NCBI RefSeq assembly: GCF_030052815.1
Contig: NC_079504.1
Coordinates: 90,370,533 to 90,434,532, forward strand
Source of the DNA: Hevea brasiliensis
Lineage: Eukaryota; Streptophyta; Magnoliopsida; Malpighiales; Euphorbiaceae
Length of the DNA: 64,000 nucleotides
Direction of reading: 5' to 3'
How positions within the stretch are numbered: the stretch's first letter is position 1; each line of letters starts with the position of its first letter. Position numbers and translations under genes: made by a program. The notes below the pieces were generated by a model. It had not been told where the DNA came from and searched no databases. It saw only the letters and a list, made by a program, of their open reading frames with translations. Positions 48,016 through 60,396 of this stretch are shown in pieces.

Positions 48016-48780
48016 CCACACGTCTCATAGAGACAAGGAGGGAAGGAACTTCTGGATGTCTGCTGACTGGATCTAAGTGGTCTCTATCCTGAGAACCTTC
48101 CCCTACTAGATTTCTGCTACTATGTCCCCCAAAGTTCTTCCTCTTACCTGAATTACCACTGGAACTCTGACCCCCAGGCTTCCCACTCTTCTATTTTTCT
48201 GTCGTCCCCTTCTCTGATTCCCCTTCTGATTCTATCCTCTCTAGCTCTAGGGCATAGGATATTAATTAAGAGAAGTTCTTATGCTGAAACTCCACTATTT
48301 GTAACCTCAAACTAAGCTTTAAATCATACTCAAATCTTTTGCATCTGTCCCTGCTGGTGGTGAGTAGGCTTCCAGCATAGTGGCTTAAATAGGAGAATTC
48401 CCTCTCACACTCAACCACTGTTCTGTTCCCCTATTTCAGACTCAAAAATTCTTGTAGCTTCATATCTACATAAGTATCTAGGATGTATTTCTGTCTAAAC
48501 TCTCTAAGGAAGTCATTCCATGTCAACACTAGGGGTTCCACTAGGCTGTGGGGAATGGTTTTCCACCATTCATACGGATCCCCATGTAGTAAAGAAGCTG
48601 AGTATTCAAATTTTAAGTCTTCCATGCAGTGTAGCTTCTTAAAAATCCTTTCCATCCTCTCAAGCCACTGTTCTGCTTCCAACGGATCTACTGTACCCTT
48701 GAACTCAGCAGCCCCATATTTCATTAACTTATCATATTATTTGGCAGGAGGTGATGGTTGCACTTTTGGTGGTTACACTG
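48016..48780 (-). pseudogene. gag: HOST gag core
   Basis: From 48780: MKYGAAEFKGTVDPLEAEQW, LERMERIFKKLHC, SLLHGDPYEWWKTIP and FLREFRQKYILDTYVD, the plant retrotransposon gag domain, closely parallel to N3a gag (AENWLNRTGRVLKQL, YEWWDT). A TAG near 48431 replaces an expected Gln. Beyond it, in frame, weaker gag similarity runs to the Ser/Gly/Lys-rich stretch before the zinc knuckles (about 48020-48200). The N-terminus lies across N6 at 51501-51691. Confidence 0.9.
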
Positions 48781-51500
48781 GTGTCTCACCTTACCCCTCT
48801 GTAAGGCATAACATGATCCCGTAGAATACCTAATGAACTACCGAACTTCACCTCCCGATAACTCATTAAGTACCCTATAAGGGATTTTAAAACAATTTTC
48901 TTACTTTTATAAGTAGTGAGCATTTTCTAATAGGTATTAAAACATTTATTTAGATTTTATAAACTAGTTAAAATTTTTGTCCATTTTATTTTTCTGCAAA
49001 TTTTATAAAAATTTCGGTAGAGTGCTGTCTGTATTTTGAGAAAATAGTTCTTCAAATACCTATAAAAAGCACTTCCAATACTTTATCTCAACAACTTCAT
49101 CAATTTCCACAACCATCCCAACCAAATTCAACATCATTTCTCAATTTCCAAAATTCAACAATCATTAAAATACTATTAATCAATTTCATTCAAATTAAAA
49201 CAAAATACTTCCATTCATATTTCATTAAAGATAAAACAATTTATATACATCATTACAGAAATTTACATTAAGAGAAATCTAAATCAAAATTTATCATAAG
49301 CTTTATACAACTTTATACAACTGCTCGTGACCATTTTCTACATTTACATACATTACATACATCAAAATAATTTTTACAATCAGGGTATAAAATATACTCG
49401 ATAGAACTTCAGGGTAGGTCACTCCATAATCCTCAGCAGCTCACTCTGCTGCTCCTCTAGTCTCTATATCTGCGACAGCAATAACAGCCATCGCTGAGTA
49501 CTAGGACTCAGTGGTGCACAACCTACTAAAATAACCTTTATGCAAAATTTAAATCATACTTATTCAAAAATTAAACGGAATATGGGAAATAAATACAAAA
49601 CATGATTTATATGATTTTAATCCAAATAATTTCATTTCAAAGGTCTCAAAACACATTTCATAAAAACACACAGTTATATCATGCCATTCGAAACAAATAT
49701 AATCTCAATAGCCAGAGGCTAAGGAGAAGTCACAACACAAGGCTAACTAGCTCAAATATATGGGAACCCATTCTTTTTCTTCTTCTACTGGCACACACCT
49801 CAACACTTCAGCCAGAGAAGGAATCAAAATTTGAAACTGATTTCCCCCACTAGTCATGCTAGTGAGGTATTCAAATATATGGTCATGACATTGTGGTTTC
49901 AAAACTATCTTAACAATTTACTAAACATTTGATGCCATTTCAAATATAAACAATTAAACTTTCAACAATTTAAATTAAAAGCAAAATAAACATTTCAAGA
50001 TAATGATATCACAATTCAATATTTCAATTAATTCAAAACAATGTGGAGGAGAAAATTTACAGAAATTCTATGTTCTGCACAAACCTTAAGCGAGTCTCCT
50101 CTTGGCCTTGACTCGATTCCTTGGGTTCTTTCCCGGTATTCTTTTCTACTGAAACACACAGTTTCACAGTGTTTCAGTATCACAACTCATCATAAATCCA
50201 AAAATAAATTCAAATTCACTTATACCTAGCTTTAATATGCTAAACTTGGCATTCTTTAAATTTTGTATTTCGGGGTTGCTATTCATGACACTATTCAAGT
50301 CAATTTGTTAACTTTCTAAGGTTTAATAAGTATGGGAATTCCAACTATACTCACATACCACATTTTGGTCACCAATTTTGTTACATTTAACTAATTGAAA
50401 GCATACCAACATCACTTCCACACTAATAAAAGTTTATCTACACTATTAATTCAAGCAAATTCATACATTACCATGGCAAACCCTAGATGACCGAATTTAC
50501 TTCTAATCCTCCAACAATTATTTTCATTTCATTTTAAGTAGATTTCTAAGTTAGTTAAGCTACAAACAAAATAATTAAATTAAAAGGTTGAAGTTTGAAT
50601 TACTACCTTGAATACAGAATTTTCTTCTTCCTTTCCTTCAAGTTTTCTTTTCTTTCTTTCCCTTGCACCTTCCTTTCTAGTTGCCCAATCAAGTTTTATA
50701 TAGGGTAGACTATTTTTTTATGGTGGAATTTTGTTATTTTCAAGCTCACAAAAGAGCTTTAATGGAGGTTTATGGGTGAGGGAGAGAGTGAGAGAGAGAG
50801 GGACGGCAATGAAGAAGACTCTCTTTTTTTTTTCTTTTTTTTCTTTTTCTTTTATTAATTTATCCTTTATGGAAGGCCACAAATTATCCAAATTTATTTT
50901 TTTTAATTAGTGTTTATTGCATCATGCATGATGTCATACATGATGTCATCACCTTTCACTTTTCCTTTTTATTTTTATTTATTTATTTTTTCATTAGTTC
51001 TTTAATTTAATTCTCGATTCTGAAATTTTTTTTTCTCTGATTTTATTTGACAGTTAGGTCAGGAGTCAGCTCTCGGGGTCAATTGACCAAATTGCCCCTC
51101 GCAGGTTCGACCCGGTTTGCAAATAATTCAATATTTCTTCCAGATCCCTGACCTAGTTATTTGACCGGCTTAATATTTCTTTTTTGTGATATTCTCTTTT
51201 CCACTATGTTCGCAATAGTCCTAAAGACCGCAGCGTCACATTTTACAATTTGAAATTTGAGTTTAAATCAACTTCGCAATCCTTCCCGATAAGGTCACCC
51301 ATCGCTGTGACTCTCGACTCATTTAACTTCTTATGTTCTGTTTTTCTTATTTATACTTAACCATTTGACAATTGCTAATTATTTGTGTTTAGGGCTTATC
51401 TAGTTGTCTTAAGTGTGGTTCTAATCCTCTTAATTGTCCGGACTGACACCGATCATCGAAATAGTGAAATATACCAGGCTATACAAACAGGGATGTTAAA
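48781..51500 (-). mobile_element. N6: solo LTR of the N3 family
   Basis: TGTCTCACC near 48782 to a decayed end GGATGTTAAA at 51500. ACTGG at 48776-48780 and 51501-51505 is the TSD, with one extra G before the LTR start. HOST gag reads through when it is removed. About 2.7 kb, shorter than N4a. Stem-loop CTGAGT 49494-49499 with ACTCAG 49506-49511; palindrome near 50921-50950 with GATGTCAT doubled. Confidence 0.87.
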
Positions 51501-51691
51501 ACTGGGGCCTGTGCTTGCATATTTACAGCCATTTGTTGGAAGAGTGTGGCCATTTATTAGGCGAATTGTGTGGGGAATTGCTACATTGATGGAACTCGTG
51601 CAGCTGACCCACCAGCATTCTAAGGAGCTGGGGCCTCCCCCTGTGCCTCAGCTGCAACTGATTGCTCTACTGAGTGATCCCATTCTTCCAT
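51501..51691 (-). pseudogene. gag: HOST gag N-terminus
   Basis: ATG at 51689-51691 (minus strand) follows the leader. The reading gives MEEWDHSVEQSVAAEAQ, an Ala/Pro/Gln-rich stretch as in N3a gag, and FQQMAVNMQAQ near 51530. At least two TAGs stand where Gln is expected (after APAP and after VPSM), and a TAA pair lies close by. Not functional. Confidence 0.85.
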
Positions 51692-51862
51692 TTTAATTCA
51701 CAGGGATTTCTACTTCCTGATAACCAATAAAAAGGAGAATTCTCTCCATTAGTCTATATTCAAGACATAAATGTAATGTATGTATCATTCAAGGACAACT
51801 GAGCAGCTGTACAAATTAAAAGTTAATTCAAATTCACAGTTCAAAACTCATTTCAAAAACAT
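51692..51862 (-). other. HOST untranslated leader
   Basis: About 170 bp between the primer site and gag ATG, no coding signal. Confidence 0.75.
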
Positions 51863-51874
51863 CCTCTGATACCA
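51863..51874 (-). other. HOST primer binding site (tRNA-iMet type)
   Basis: Minus strand TGGTATCAGAGG, one mismatch from the N3a site, eight bases past the LTR end at 51883. This fixes HOST orientation. Confidence 0.92.
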
Positions 51875-51882
51875 CTAAAACA

Positions 51883-53205
51883 TGTCACACCTTATCCCTT
51901 AGTAAGCCATAACATGACCCCATAGTATACCTAATAAATCACTAAACTTCACCTACCGATAATCTATTAAATATATTACAAGGGGTTTTACACATCAATT
52001 TCCTGTTTAAGTTTGGCATGGTGAGAAAAGCAATATTAAAATTGTAATTAGTTCAAATTCATGCCATAAAATTTATTTGGAAATAATTTAGCATTTTTAA
52101 AGTTTTGTAAAAATTTTGCGTGGTTATGGCAAAAAATACAAGAAAATAGTTCTTTTAAACCTGTGAAATTCAATTTATAAAATATCTTGTACATAATTGA
52201 ATTCAATCCAATTCAAACATTTCATTTCATTTCACAATTGCTCATAAAATGTGCTCAATTCATATACAAATCAAAATAAAGGTTTATATTCAATTTACAA
52301 CTCAAAAGGGATACAATATCATTACACTTTTATTTGTACAACTGCTCATCTATCTATATACACATACAGATCAATTTACATCAAAAAGGAAATTTACAAA
52401 GGGTATAATTGATGTACCTGATAATAGTCCAAATGTAGTTCTAATCTGCGCCATAAGCAGCTCACTCTACTGCTTTATCTATCTCCTTACCTACGATAGT
52501 ATGAACAAGCTATCGCTGAGTATTACACTCAGTGGTGCACAACTTAAAATTTTAAAGCCCAATATAAATCATAGTTTCAAACACATGGAAAATATTACAA
52601 TTTCTCTAAAATGAGAGAATCATTTAATAAAATCACATTTTATTCCAAACAATCATAAAACACAAGTTTGCTGAAAAACACATAGTTTAGAACATGACAC
52701 AAATTTCTGATTCATCCTAATAGCCAAAGGTTAATAAGGAATATAAGGACTAGCTAGCAAATATGATTATTCATTCAATCCGTCCTCAACTAGCAACACA
52801 CCTCAACACTTTAGCCAGAGAGGGAAAACAAATCTAATTCATCTCACTAGGCAAGCTAGTGAGGAATAAAAATCACATAGTCATGCCATCTATGGTTTCA
52901 AACCATGTTCACTATCACATTTCATTCAAACAAGTACCCAAAAGGGTTAGCAACATACAAATTCTCAAAAAACTTTCAAATTTCATTCAAAACCGGCCCA
53001 CCTCCATACTACAATAATATAAAAGGGGCCAACATCCACCTTTCCAAGATTAAAATTTCATTTCACAAAATCAAAATTCTCAAATTGCAAGGGGAAAATT
53101 CAAACTCGTTTATAATAAGTCATTTAAATCAAATTCAAAGTGAAAAACAAAGCAAAGGATTAGTTGTGCACAAACCTCAAATGGATCTCTTTATTTATCC
53201 TAAGC
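51883..53205 (-). repeat. HOST 5' LTR, piece 1
   Basis: TGTCACACC end abutting the primer-site side. Stem-loop CTGAGT 52516-52521 with ACTCAG 52527-52532. Interrupted at TAAGC by N7; continues at 56767-59372. Total LTR length about 3.93 kb, the longest here. Confidence 0.92.
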
Positions 53206-56200
53206 TGTCACACTTTACCCCTCCGTAAAGCATAACATGATCCCGTAGTATACCTAATGAATTACCTAACATTGTCTACTGATAACCCATTAAATACACC
53301 ACAAGGGATTTTAAACCTTTTTCCTATTTCTTTTTGCAGTGGTGAGCACTTTTGACAGGTGTTACAGGTGTTAATTTTTTTTTTTTAACTGAAGTGAAAC
53401 CAAATAACAAATCTGAAGTATAAGTAATTTCAATAAAAATTTCGGCAGAGTGCCATCTGTATTTTGAATAAAACAGTTCTTAAAAAACCTGGAAAAAGCA
53501 CTTCCAATATATTTGTTCAATCCCAAACTCCAATATGGCTCAACACTAATCAATTTTCTCAATATTTGTCAAACTCAATTCAATATCAATTTTCAGCATT
53601 TCCAAAGATAGACTACAAAATGACTGAGTAGTTCAAAAGTTAAGATAAGAAATAAATATATTACAACTTTAGTTTACAACTGCTCAAGACCAAGTACAAT
53701 ATATACATACAATGCACATACATTATAAGAAAAATTACAAAAAGGTGGTATACTCAATATACCTAGCAGAATCCCAAAATGTAGCACAAGTAGCCTACTC
53801 TGCTGCTTTGTCTGTCTGTCTACCTGTGACAGCAATGAAAATGCTATCGCTGAGCCAATGTCTCAGTGGTGCACAACATTAAGAAAATACAATGTAAAAC
53901 CATAAACCATAAATCATATAAACTTTGGATACTTAAAATCACAGTTAAATTCAAAAGAAAGAGAATGTCATAAAGAATTAAACTCCATTTCACAATGTCT
54001 CAATGAATATCAATAAATCACACACACAGCTTAATCATAATTCCAAAGTCCAATTCGTCCCAAAAGCCAATGGCTAGTGAAGAATAACATAACTAGCTAG
54101 CAATTATATGAGTACTCATCCTATTCGTCCTCAACTGGCACACACCTCAACACTTTAGCCAGGGAGGGAATTCAAAGCCAATTCGTCCCACTAGACAAGC
54201 TAGCAAGGAATTCAATCAAATATACAGGATAGCTATTATTTCAAACCATTTGCAATATTTTTCACGCAATAAGTATCCATCAAATTCTATGCAAATAATT
54301 TTCCACAATTTAAACAATAACATACAACTTGTCATAATTTATTTCAATTGAAAATTCAAAAGAAATAACTGTTGTGCACAAACCTTTGATGAGTAGCCTC
54401 TTGGCCTTGACTCAGTGTTTCTTTCCCCTTCCCTGAGTCTTTGCTAACTGAAACACACAATTTAAAGTGTTTCAGTACTCAGTTAAATTGTCTCTAACAA
54501 TAAAGTTTAATAATTAAATTTATTTAATACTATTGCTTTCATTAGTCAACCTATAATGTTGACCTTTGATGCACTCCGGGGGAATAAATTTTAATGTTAC
54601 CAATATGTCACATTTTGTAGTCCTTTAGTGTTGGTATATGTTACAATTTCATTTTCAATTGTATTGCATTTTATTGCAATTTATCGGATTTCGATATGCT
54701 GTTTTGACCTAGCCGGATGACCTAGTTCCCTCGATTTTTGGGTTCTGGTCAGAATCACAAACTTCTAGGTCTATGTCTTAGTGAACTTTTGCCATAAATT
54801 TTAGGTCATTTGGAGTTTACTAGACCAAGTTATGGTCATTTTACTATTACTGGATAGATTGCACTAAAATGGCAAACTTAGGTCATTTTTAGGTCATTTC
54901 CGATTCTGACAATTTTTATACTTGAAATTGTGCAAGCATTTTGACTTGCTTATGGTCATTTCTGGGTTTGGTGGTCTCAAAAAAAAAAAAATGTAGCCCT
55001 ATGTCTAAGCTTTCCAACCCTATAAATTTCAGGTCATTTGGACCTGTTTTGAGTGAGTTATGGCCAAAATACTAACTGCTGTTCAAATGGTCAATTTTCA
55101 GGTTTGCAAAATCACAAATCCAGATTTGGTCAGTTTTCATGTCACTTTCAGAATAGAATTTTGGTAGGCTTTCAACATAAAAGTTGGCACATTTTGTGCC
55201 TACTTTCACCTCCAATTGGCCTTATTCCAATTGGAGTCACACACTTAGGGTTATAGGCTCATTTGCATACTACCCTTTACATGTCTCTCAAACACCAATC
55301 CAAATACACATTAACCTTGTTATAGGTCTACTTCTTTACCAAATTCTGAATTGGTACTAACCATAACCACTCAACACATCATATTTAGGTCAGCTTGGGC
55401 AGAATATAATAATTCACAATACATCAATTACACTTCCATTTCACAATATCCAATTTCAACGATACATACACATGAATACCTCTCATTAACACATCTAATT
55501 TCTCATCAATAATCTCATACACATTCTACCATCCTTGGTACCAAAATTCACTAAACTATTTCATGAATTTAAACACTCTACCATGCATCACAAGGCTGCC
55601 CAATTGCTCATATACAATAAGTTTCTCAATTTCAATACAAGATCTCACTTTACATTTATACTTCACACATACACATAAAATACATTGGCTAAAACATCTT
55701 ATGACATTAATCAACATGATTTCTCATCAATTATATGTAAAAGCAAGCTAAAAATCTTGAACTTCCATGGCTGTCGAAAATGGAACATCACCCTAACACA
55801 TCAAACCTCAACATTTCTTCCATAAATCAACTCACCACAACACCCACACAAACTTTGATGAAGAAAGGGAGAGGAAATGAGCACTTACTCAATTTGAAGC
55901 TTGTTAAAAACTCATCAGAACCTTTCTTTCTTGCTCCCTATCTCCTCCCCAAGGTGTATAGACAAAACTTTAGTGAAGAAACTATGGTGAAATGGAGCTT
56001 AGAATGGGAGTGCATGTGGCTTGCGTGAGGTTTGGCTATGGAGCTTCCATGGAGGATTGGTTTCGGCTGAATGGTGATAGGTTGAAGATGATGATATCTA
56101 CTATCCCAAATGTTGTATTTTAATGTCCATTAATTCCCCTTAGTGGAGCACTAACTTAGTTTTAAGATTTAATAAATTAAAGTTTCACAATTCACACATT

Positions 56201-56761
56201 TTACCTCGATTCTTTTACTATTCCTATAATGTACCACAATTTTAATTTCATGACATTTTCAAAGTTTAATATCATTTATTTTTAATGGAAGTTTAGGTCA
56301 AAAGGCAATTCGGAGTGTCAAACGATCACAATGCCTCTATTCGGGTTGTATTCCCTATTTTTCGATAACACCGATTTTTGTCGGTTTCTCGATTTCTCAT
56401 TTTTCTTTGTACTAATTAATTAATTTTTCTTTGACATTTCCAATGTCATTTATACTTTAATAGATGTTTATTTAAGTTTTAAAAATATTTCCTAAGGTTC
56501 GCCACGGTCCAGGGCTAGTCAACAGTCCTCGCTGTAACTTCCCGGTGCGGCCACCCATCGCTACGGTTTTTGGCTCGTTTAACTTAGTTACATTTCATTG
56601 CTATTATTTTTCCTTTATTTTTCTTGTATTTTTCTCTATTTTATTTCATTATTTCATATCTCCTCACTAACATTTAAGCGTAGTTCTAAGCATTCTAGCT
56701 ATTCGGACAGACACTGGTCACCGGAACAGTAGAATGCACTACTGAATATAAGGGTGTTACA
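53206..56761 (-). mobile_element. N7: solo LTR in the HOST 5' LTR (3556 bp)
   Basis: TGTCACACT at 53206 to GGTGTTACA at 56761, perfect TSD TAAGC at 53201-53205 and 56762-56766. Related to the HOST and N3 LTRs but diverged through the middle. Stem CTGAG 53850-53854 with CTCAG 53862-53866. No internal sequence. Confidence 0.93.
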
Positions 56762-56766
56762 TAAGC

Positions 56767-59372
56767 CTTCCCTTCTTTGGAAGTCTCTTTGTCCATTGAA
56801 ATCATACAATTACCAAACTTTAATACTCATTCTAAGTCCCATTTATAGTTAACTAAATAAAATTGTAATGACTTCCCAAGTTCTAGTTGTTTTTGGATTC
56901 TGGATAGTTTTGAACCTTGACTTTAGAACCCAATTTCAGCCTAGTTCTAGTCATAATTTACTGAGATATTCTTCATCAAAATTGTTCCTCTATGTCTTAG
57001 CTTTATTTTGCAATTTCAATCACTCCATTTGGAGTTTTGTAGCTCTAGTGATAGTCGATTTACCCAGTACTGGTCCAATGACCAATACTATTATAGATCA
57101 GGGCAGATTCTAGAACTCAACTTTGTCAAGCTAATTGGACTAGTTATAGTCATAATTTGGCTTAGTATTCTTCATATGAGTTGTTTCCCTATGTCTCATG
57201 GTTACACAGGTTAAAAAATTTCTAAATTTGAAGCTGTATAGGGTGAGTTATGGCAATTTAATTAACCTAGACTTATCAGCCCTGTATATTCAGGATTTCA
57301 AGTTCAGGTCAGCTCTTGCATTTAACATTTAAGGATTTTACATCAAGAATTTGAGTAAGGTTCCTCAACAAAAGTTGTAGCCCTGATTCTTAGGTTTTTA
57401 GATCATTTTAGCTAATCTCATTTCGAATTTTCTATTGAAAGTTATAGTCTAATTACTATCCTGGGGTCAAACAACTAAAATGATTCTAGTGCAGGAGTTC
57501 TAGATTGGGATGTCCTGACCTCTCCTAACAATTTCCCCAAGTTACTTTAGGATCTGAGTTTTGGTCAAAACACAAAAATTGTAGTTCTATGTGTTATGAA
57601 CAATTTGGCTTTAGAATCACTGCATTTGCAATTTTGTAGCCCAAGTTAGGGCATTTTTGCCAAAACTGGTAGGATGGCCATTTGTCTAGGATTTCTAGGT
57701 TAGTCCAGAATCAGGCCGATTTGATGGACTAATTCTGCTTAGCAATTTGACCAAGTTAGGGTCATAATTTGGGTTTATGATCTTCATAAGAAATGTTATA
57801 CTAGGTTTCAAGTTTCCATTGGTTCAAGAATTACCTAATTTGGAGATGTCTACTATGAGTTATACCTAATTGAAAATGTATTGTTCATTTGGTCATTTCT
57901 GGTCAGGTCCAAAACACCGATTCCGGATTCAAGGAGGGAAAATTATGGTTAGTTTTTGGACAAGGTCTCCTCATGAAAATTATAGCCCTATGTTTTAAGT
58001 TTCATCTCTAATTAGCCTCATACCAATTGGAGCTATATAACTCAACTTATAACCATCTAAGTGGACTGGACTCAAACTGTCTAGAATTCCAGCTTATGGC
58101 ACACCGCCAATCCATTAATTCCATTCATCAATTCTATACTAATTCACACTCAAGACATTTCAAATGACCAAAATTTATCGTTACAAACATCAATTGAGTA
58201 ACATACAATAAAACCCTAATTCTCCATAAACCCTAATTCATCCACCTTACCAATTCATGCAAACTCCTGCCATCTCAATACCTTAATCATGCATACATCA
58301 TTACTCACACTAGATTTCATGTCCAATTTGTTCAAAACACCTCAAACCCTATTCCCCTCGATGGCTGGCCAAAATCTGGGTTTAGAATTCATGCAAGTTT
58401 TTCAAGTTTTCTCATGCTATTTCCACTCAATTCAACTTAATTTCATGAACTAAAGACTAATCTAAGGTTAACTTACACTTATCATAATTGACCAAATTTT
58501 TAGGTCTTCAAATCTTCACTTCTTCTTTATTTTTCTTGCTCCCAATCTTCCTACCAAGGTGAAATAGCAAAACTTCACTTTGGTGGCTTGGTTGTTTACG
58601 GAAGGAAACTCAAAAACTCAATCTTTATGTGTTCATCAATGGAGGGAAATGAGAGAAGAGTGAGGGAGAGATGAGCCGACTGCCTTATGAGGAAGAAGAG
58701 AGTGAATTTGTTTTTATTTTAATTAATTTTTTGTCCCTTTGTAACAATATTTATCCCTAAAATTTAATAATTTAAAATTATAATTTTAATTATATCATTC
58801 CTATATCATGATGATGTCATAAATTCATTTTAAACTTGAATTTTATTTCTTTCATTTTCTTTTCCCTTATATCTCTATATTTTTAATTACTTTTTTATTA
58901 TTTTAATCTCATACATTTTAATGGACATTTAGGTCAAAAGTCACTTTTAAAGGTGAATTGACCAAAATGCCCCTCATCTGTAATAATTCATCTTTCTACT
59001 AATGCTTGATGAATACTTAAGTTCTGATTCCCATATTTTAGCTTGTTCTTTTTCTTTTCTATGGTTTCACATTTTTAATAGCTTCACAATTATCCCTTAA
59101 CCTAGGATGTCATGGGGTCCCACACGAATTTAGAGTTGCAACTGAGCTCGCAGTCGCTTCCCTGGTCAGTCAACCATCATCGGGACCTCAGCTCATTTAA
59201 TCGATTTAGGTTTTATTTCACTTGTTTTCTTCCTACTACATTTGATCTTTATCAATTTTATTTATGGTTTCTCTATGTGATCTAAGTATACTTCTAGACA
59301 TTCTAACTATCTGGACAGACATTAGTTATTGGAACAGTAGAATGTACGGACTACTAAAATGAGGGTGTTACA
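56767..59372 (-). repeat. HOST 5' LTR, piece 2 (LTR 5' end)
   Basis: Ends GGTGTTACA at 59372, the right edge of the whole pile. Between about 56930 and 58080 it has some six degenerate ~200-bp repeats, each with a TTCATnA..TTGT..CTATGTCTTA-like core (56971, 57171, 57364, 57567, 57781, 57969). Palindrome-like ATCATGATGATGTCAT near 58800-58820. Confidence 0.9.
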
Positions 59373-60336
59373 AAATTGGACTGCTTGCATTATTGATATG
59401 TAGGCCGATTGCGCTTTTGTATCTCCATCCTATTGGCCTTTAACTTGACCCCTCCTAGTCGGAATACATCTTATTCACTCGTATCAGATATGAAAGTTCA
59501 CAAATTTCACATATCAAATGCAAAATGGTACTCAAGGCTACATGTTTCTAAGTCCATGATTGTTCCATGCTTATAATTTTGGGTTAGACGTTTCGCTAAC
59601 ATGTTTCTGATGACCCCGAGGTAGTGATATAGGCAAAAATTTAGTTAATAAGCCTAATTAAAATATATTATTTATTAAATAAATAAAAGTTGATAAAAGA
59701 ATTTTTTATAAAAGTTTGCAATTAATCTATAATGATAAAACTAAATACTTTAATTTTTTAATAAAATTAGCTTGTTAAAAATTAAATGAAATTATTATTA
59801 ATTTAAAAATATAACAAATGTTTTATATTATGAATTACTATGATAATCTAAAATTGATAAATTTATCCAATTTGTCTCAAATTTATTTTTTGAAAAAAAT
59901 CATAAAAAATAAATTTACTTAAAAAAAGAAATTTATTTTAACTATCCTAATTTTAAATGTTTTTTATCACACTCAACTATATATATATATAGAAAAATAG
60001 AAACTATATTGTTTGATTTTAAAAAACCAATGATTAAATTGTTGATCCATTAAAATGACATGACGATTAAAAGTTGAGAAACTAATTTGTTTCATTTTGA
60101 AAATATATAGACTAAGTTTTACATTTCAATAAATATTAAATACTACAGTATAAATTACCCTATAAATTATCTATTTTTAGAAAATTACCATTATACTTCT
60201 AAAATTTTTGAAATTTGACCTTAAGTTCTCTTCGTCCCTGCCATGAGGCCAATAGTACAAACGACCAAACAATAGTCTTTATACATCTCAAATAACGAAT
60301 TTTTATTTAGTGCAACCGTTGTACATGCAACATTTA

Positions 60337-60396
60337 ATTATAATCATTGATTATGATGAGACTCGTATGGGACCCACCACAATCAATGATTACAAT
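60337..60396. repeat. 19-bp inverted repeat, 22-bp loop
   Basis: Arms 60337-60355 and 60378-60396 pair at 17 of 19 positions (core ATCATTGATT/AATCAATGAT). It could be a small hairpin or the centre of a MITE; no TIR-plus-TSD boundary found. Confidence 0.7.

Larger units (their letters stand above)
1512..59372 (-). mobile_element. HOST: outermost Ty3/gypsy LTR retrotransposon, split by seven direct insertions
   Basis: Minus-strand element whose 5' LTR end is at 59372 and whose 3' half lies beyond the left edge. Its own DNA survives as islands at 1512-1539, 8769-8921, 26606-26701, 44256-44313, 48016-48780, 51501-51882, 51883-53205 and 56762-59372. Read right to left these give LTR, iMet primer site, leader, gag N-terminus, gag core, two zinc-knuckle halves, gag C-terminus and the start of protease. 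The knuckle reading frame stays in register when the insertions and one TSD copy are ignored, which is the strongest evidence that the islands were once contiguous. The order gag-protease and the gag type are those of plant chromoviruses. No coding part is intact. The HOST TSD should be AAATT (59373-59377); its partner is outside the window. Confidence 0.88.

Noticed and set aside
51385..51696. 103-codon forward frame
   Set aside because: Covers the N6 end and the antisense of HOST gag; no domain.
52249..52614. 121-codon forward frame
   Set aside because: Entirely within the HOST LTR, no homology recognised and no conservation as protein in other LTRs.
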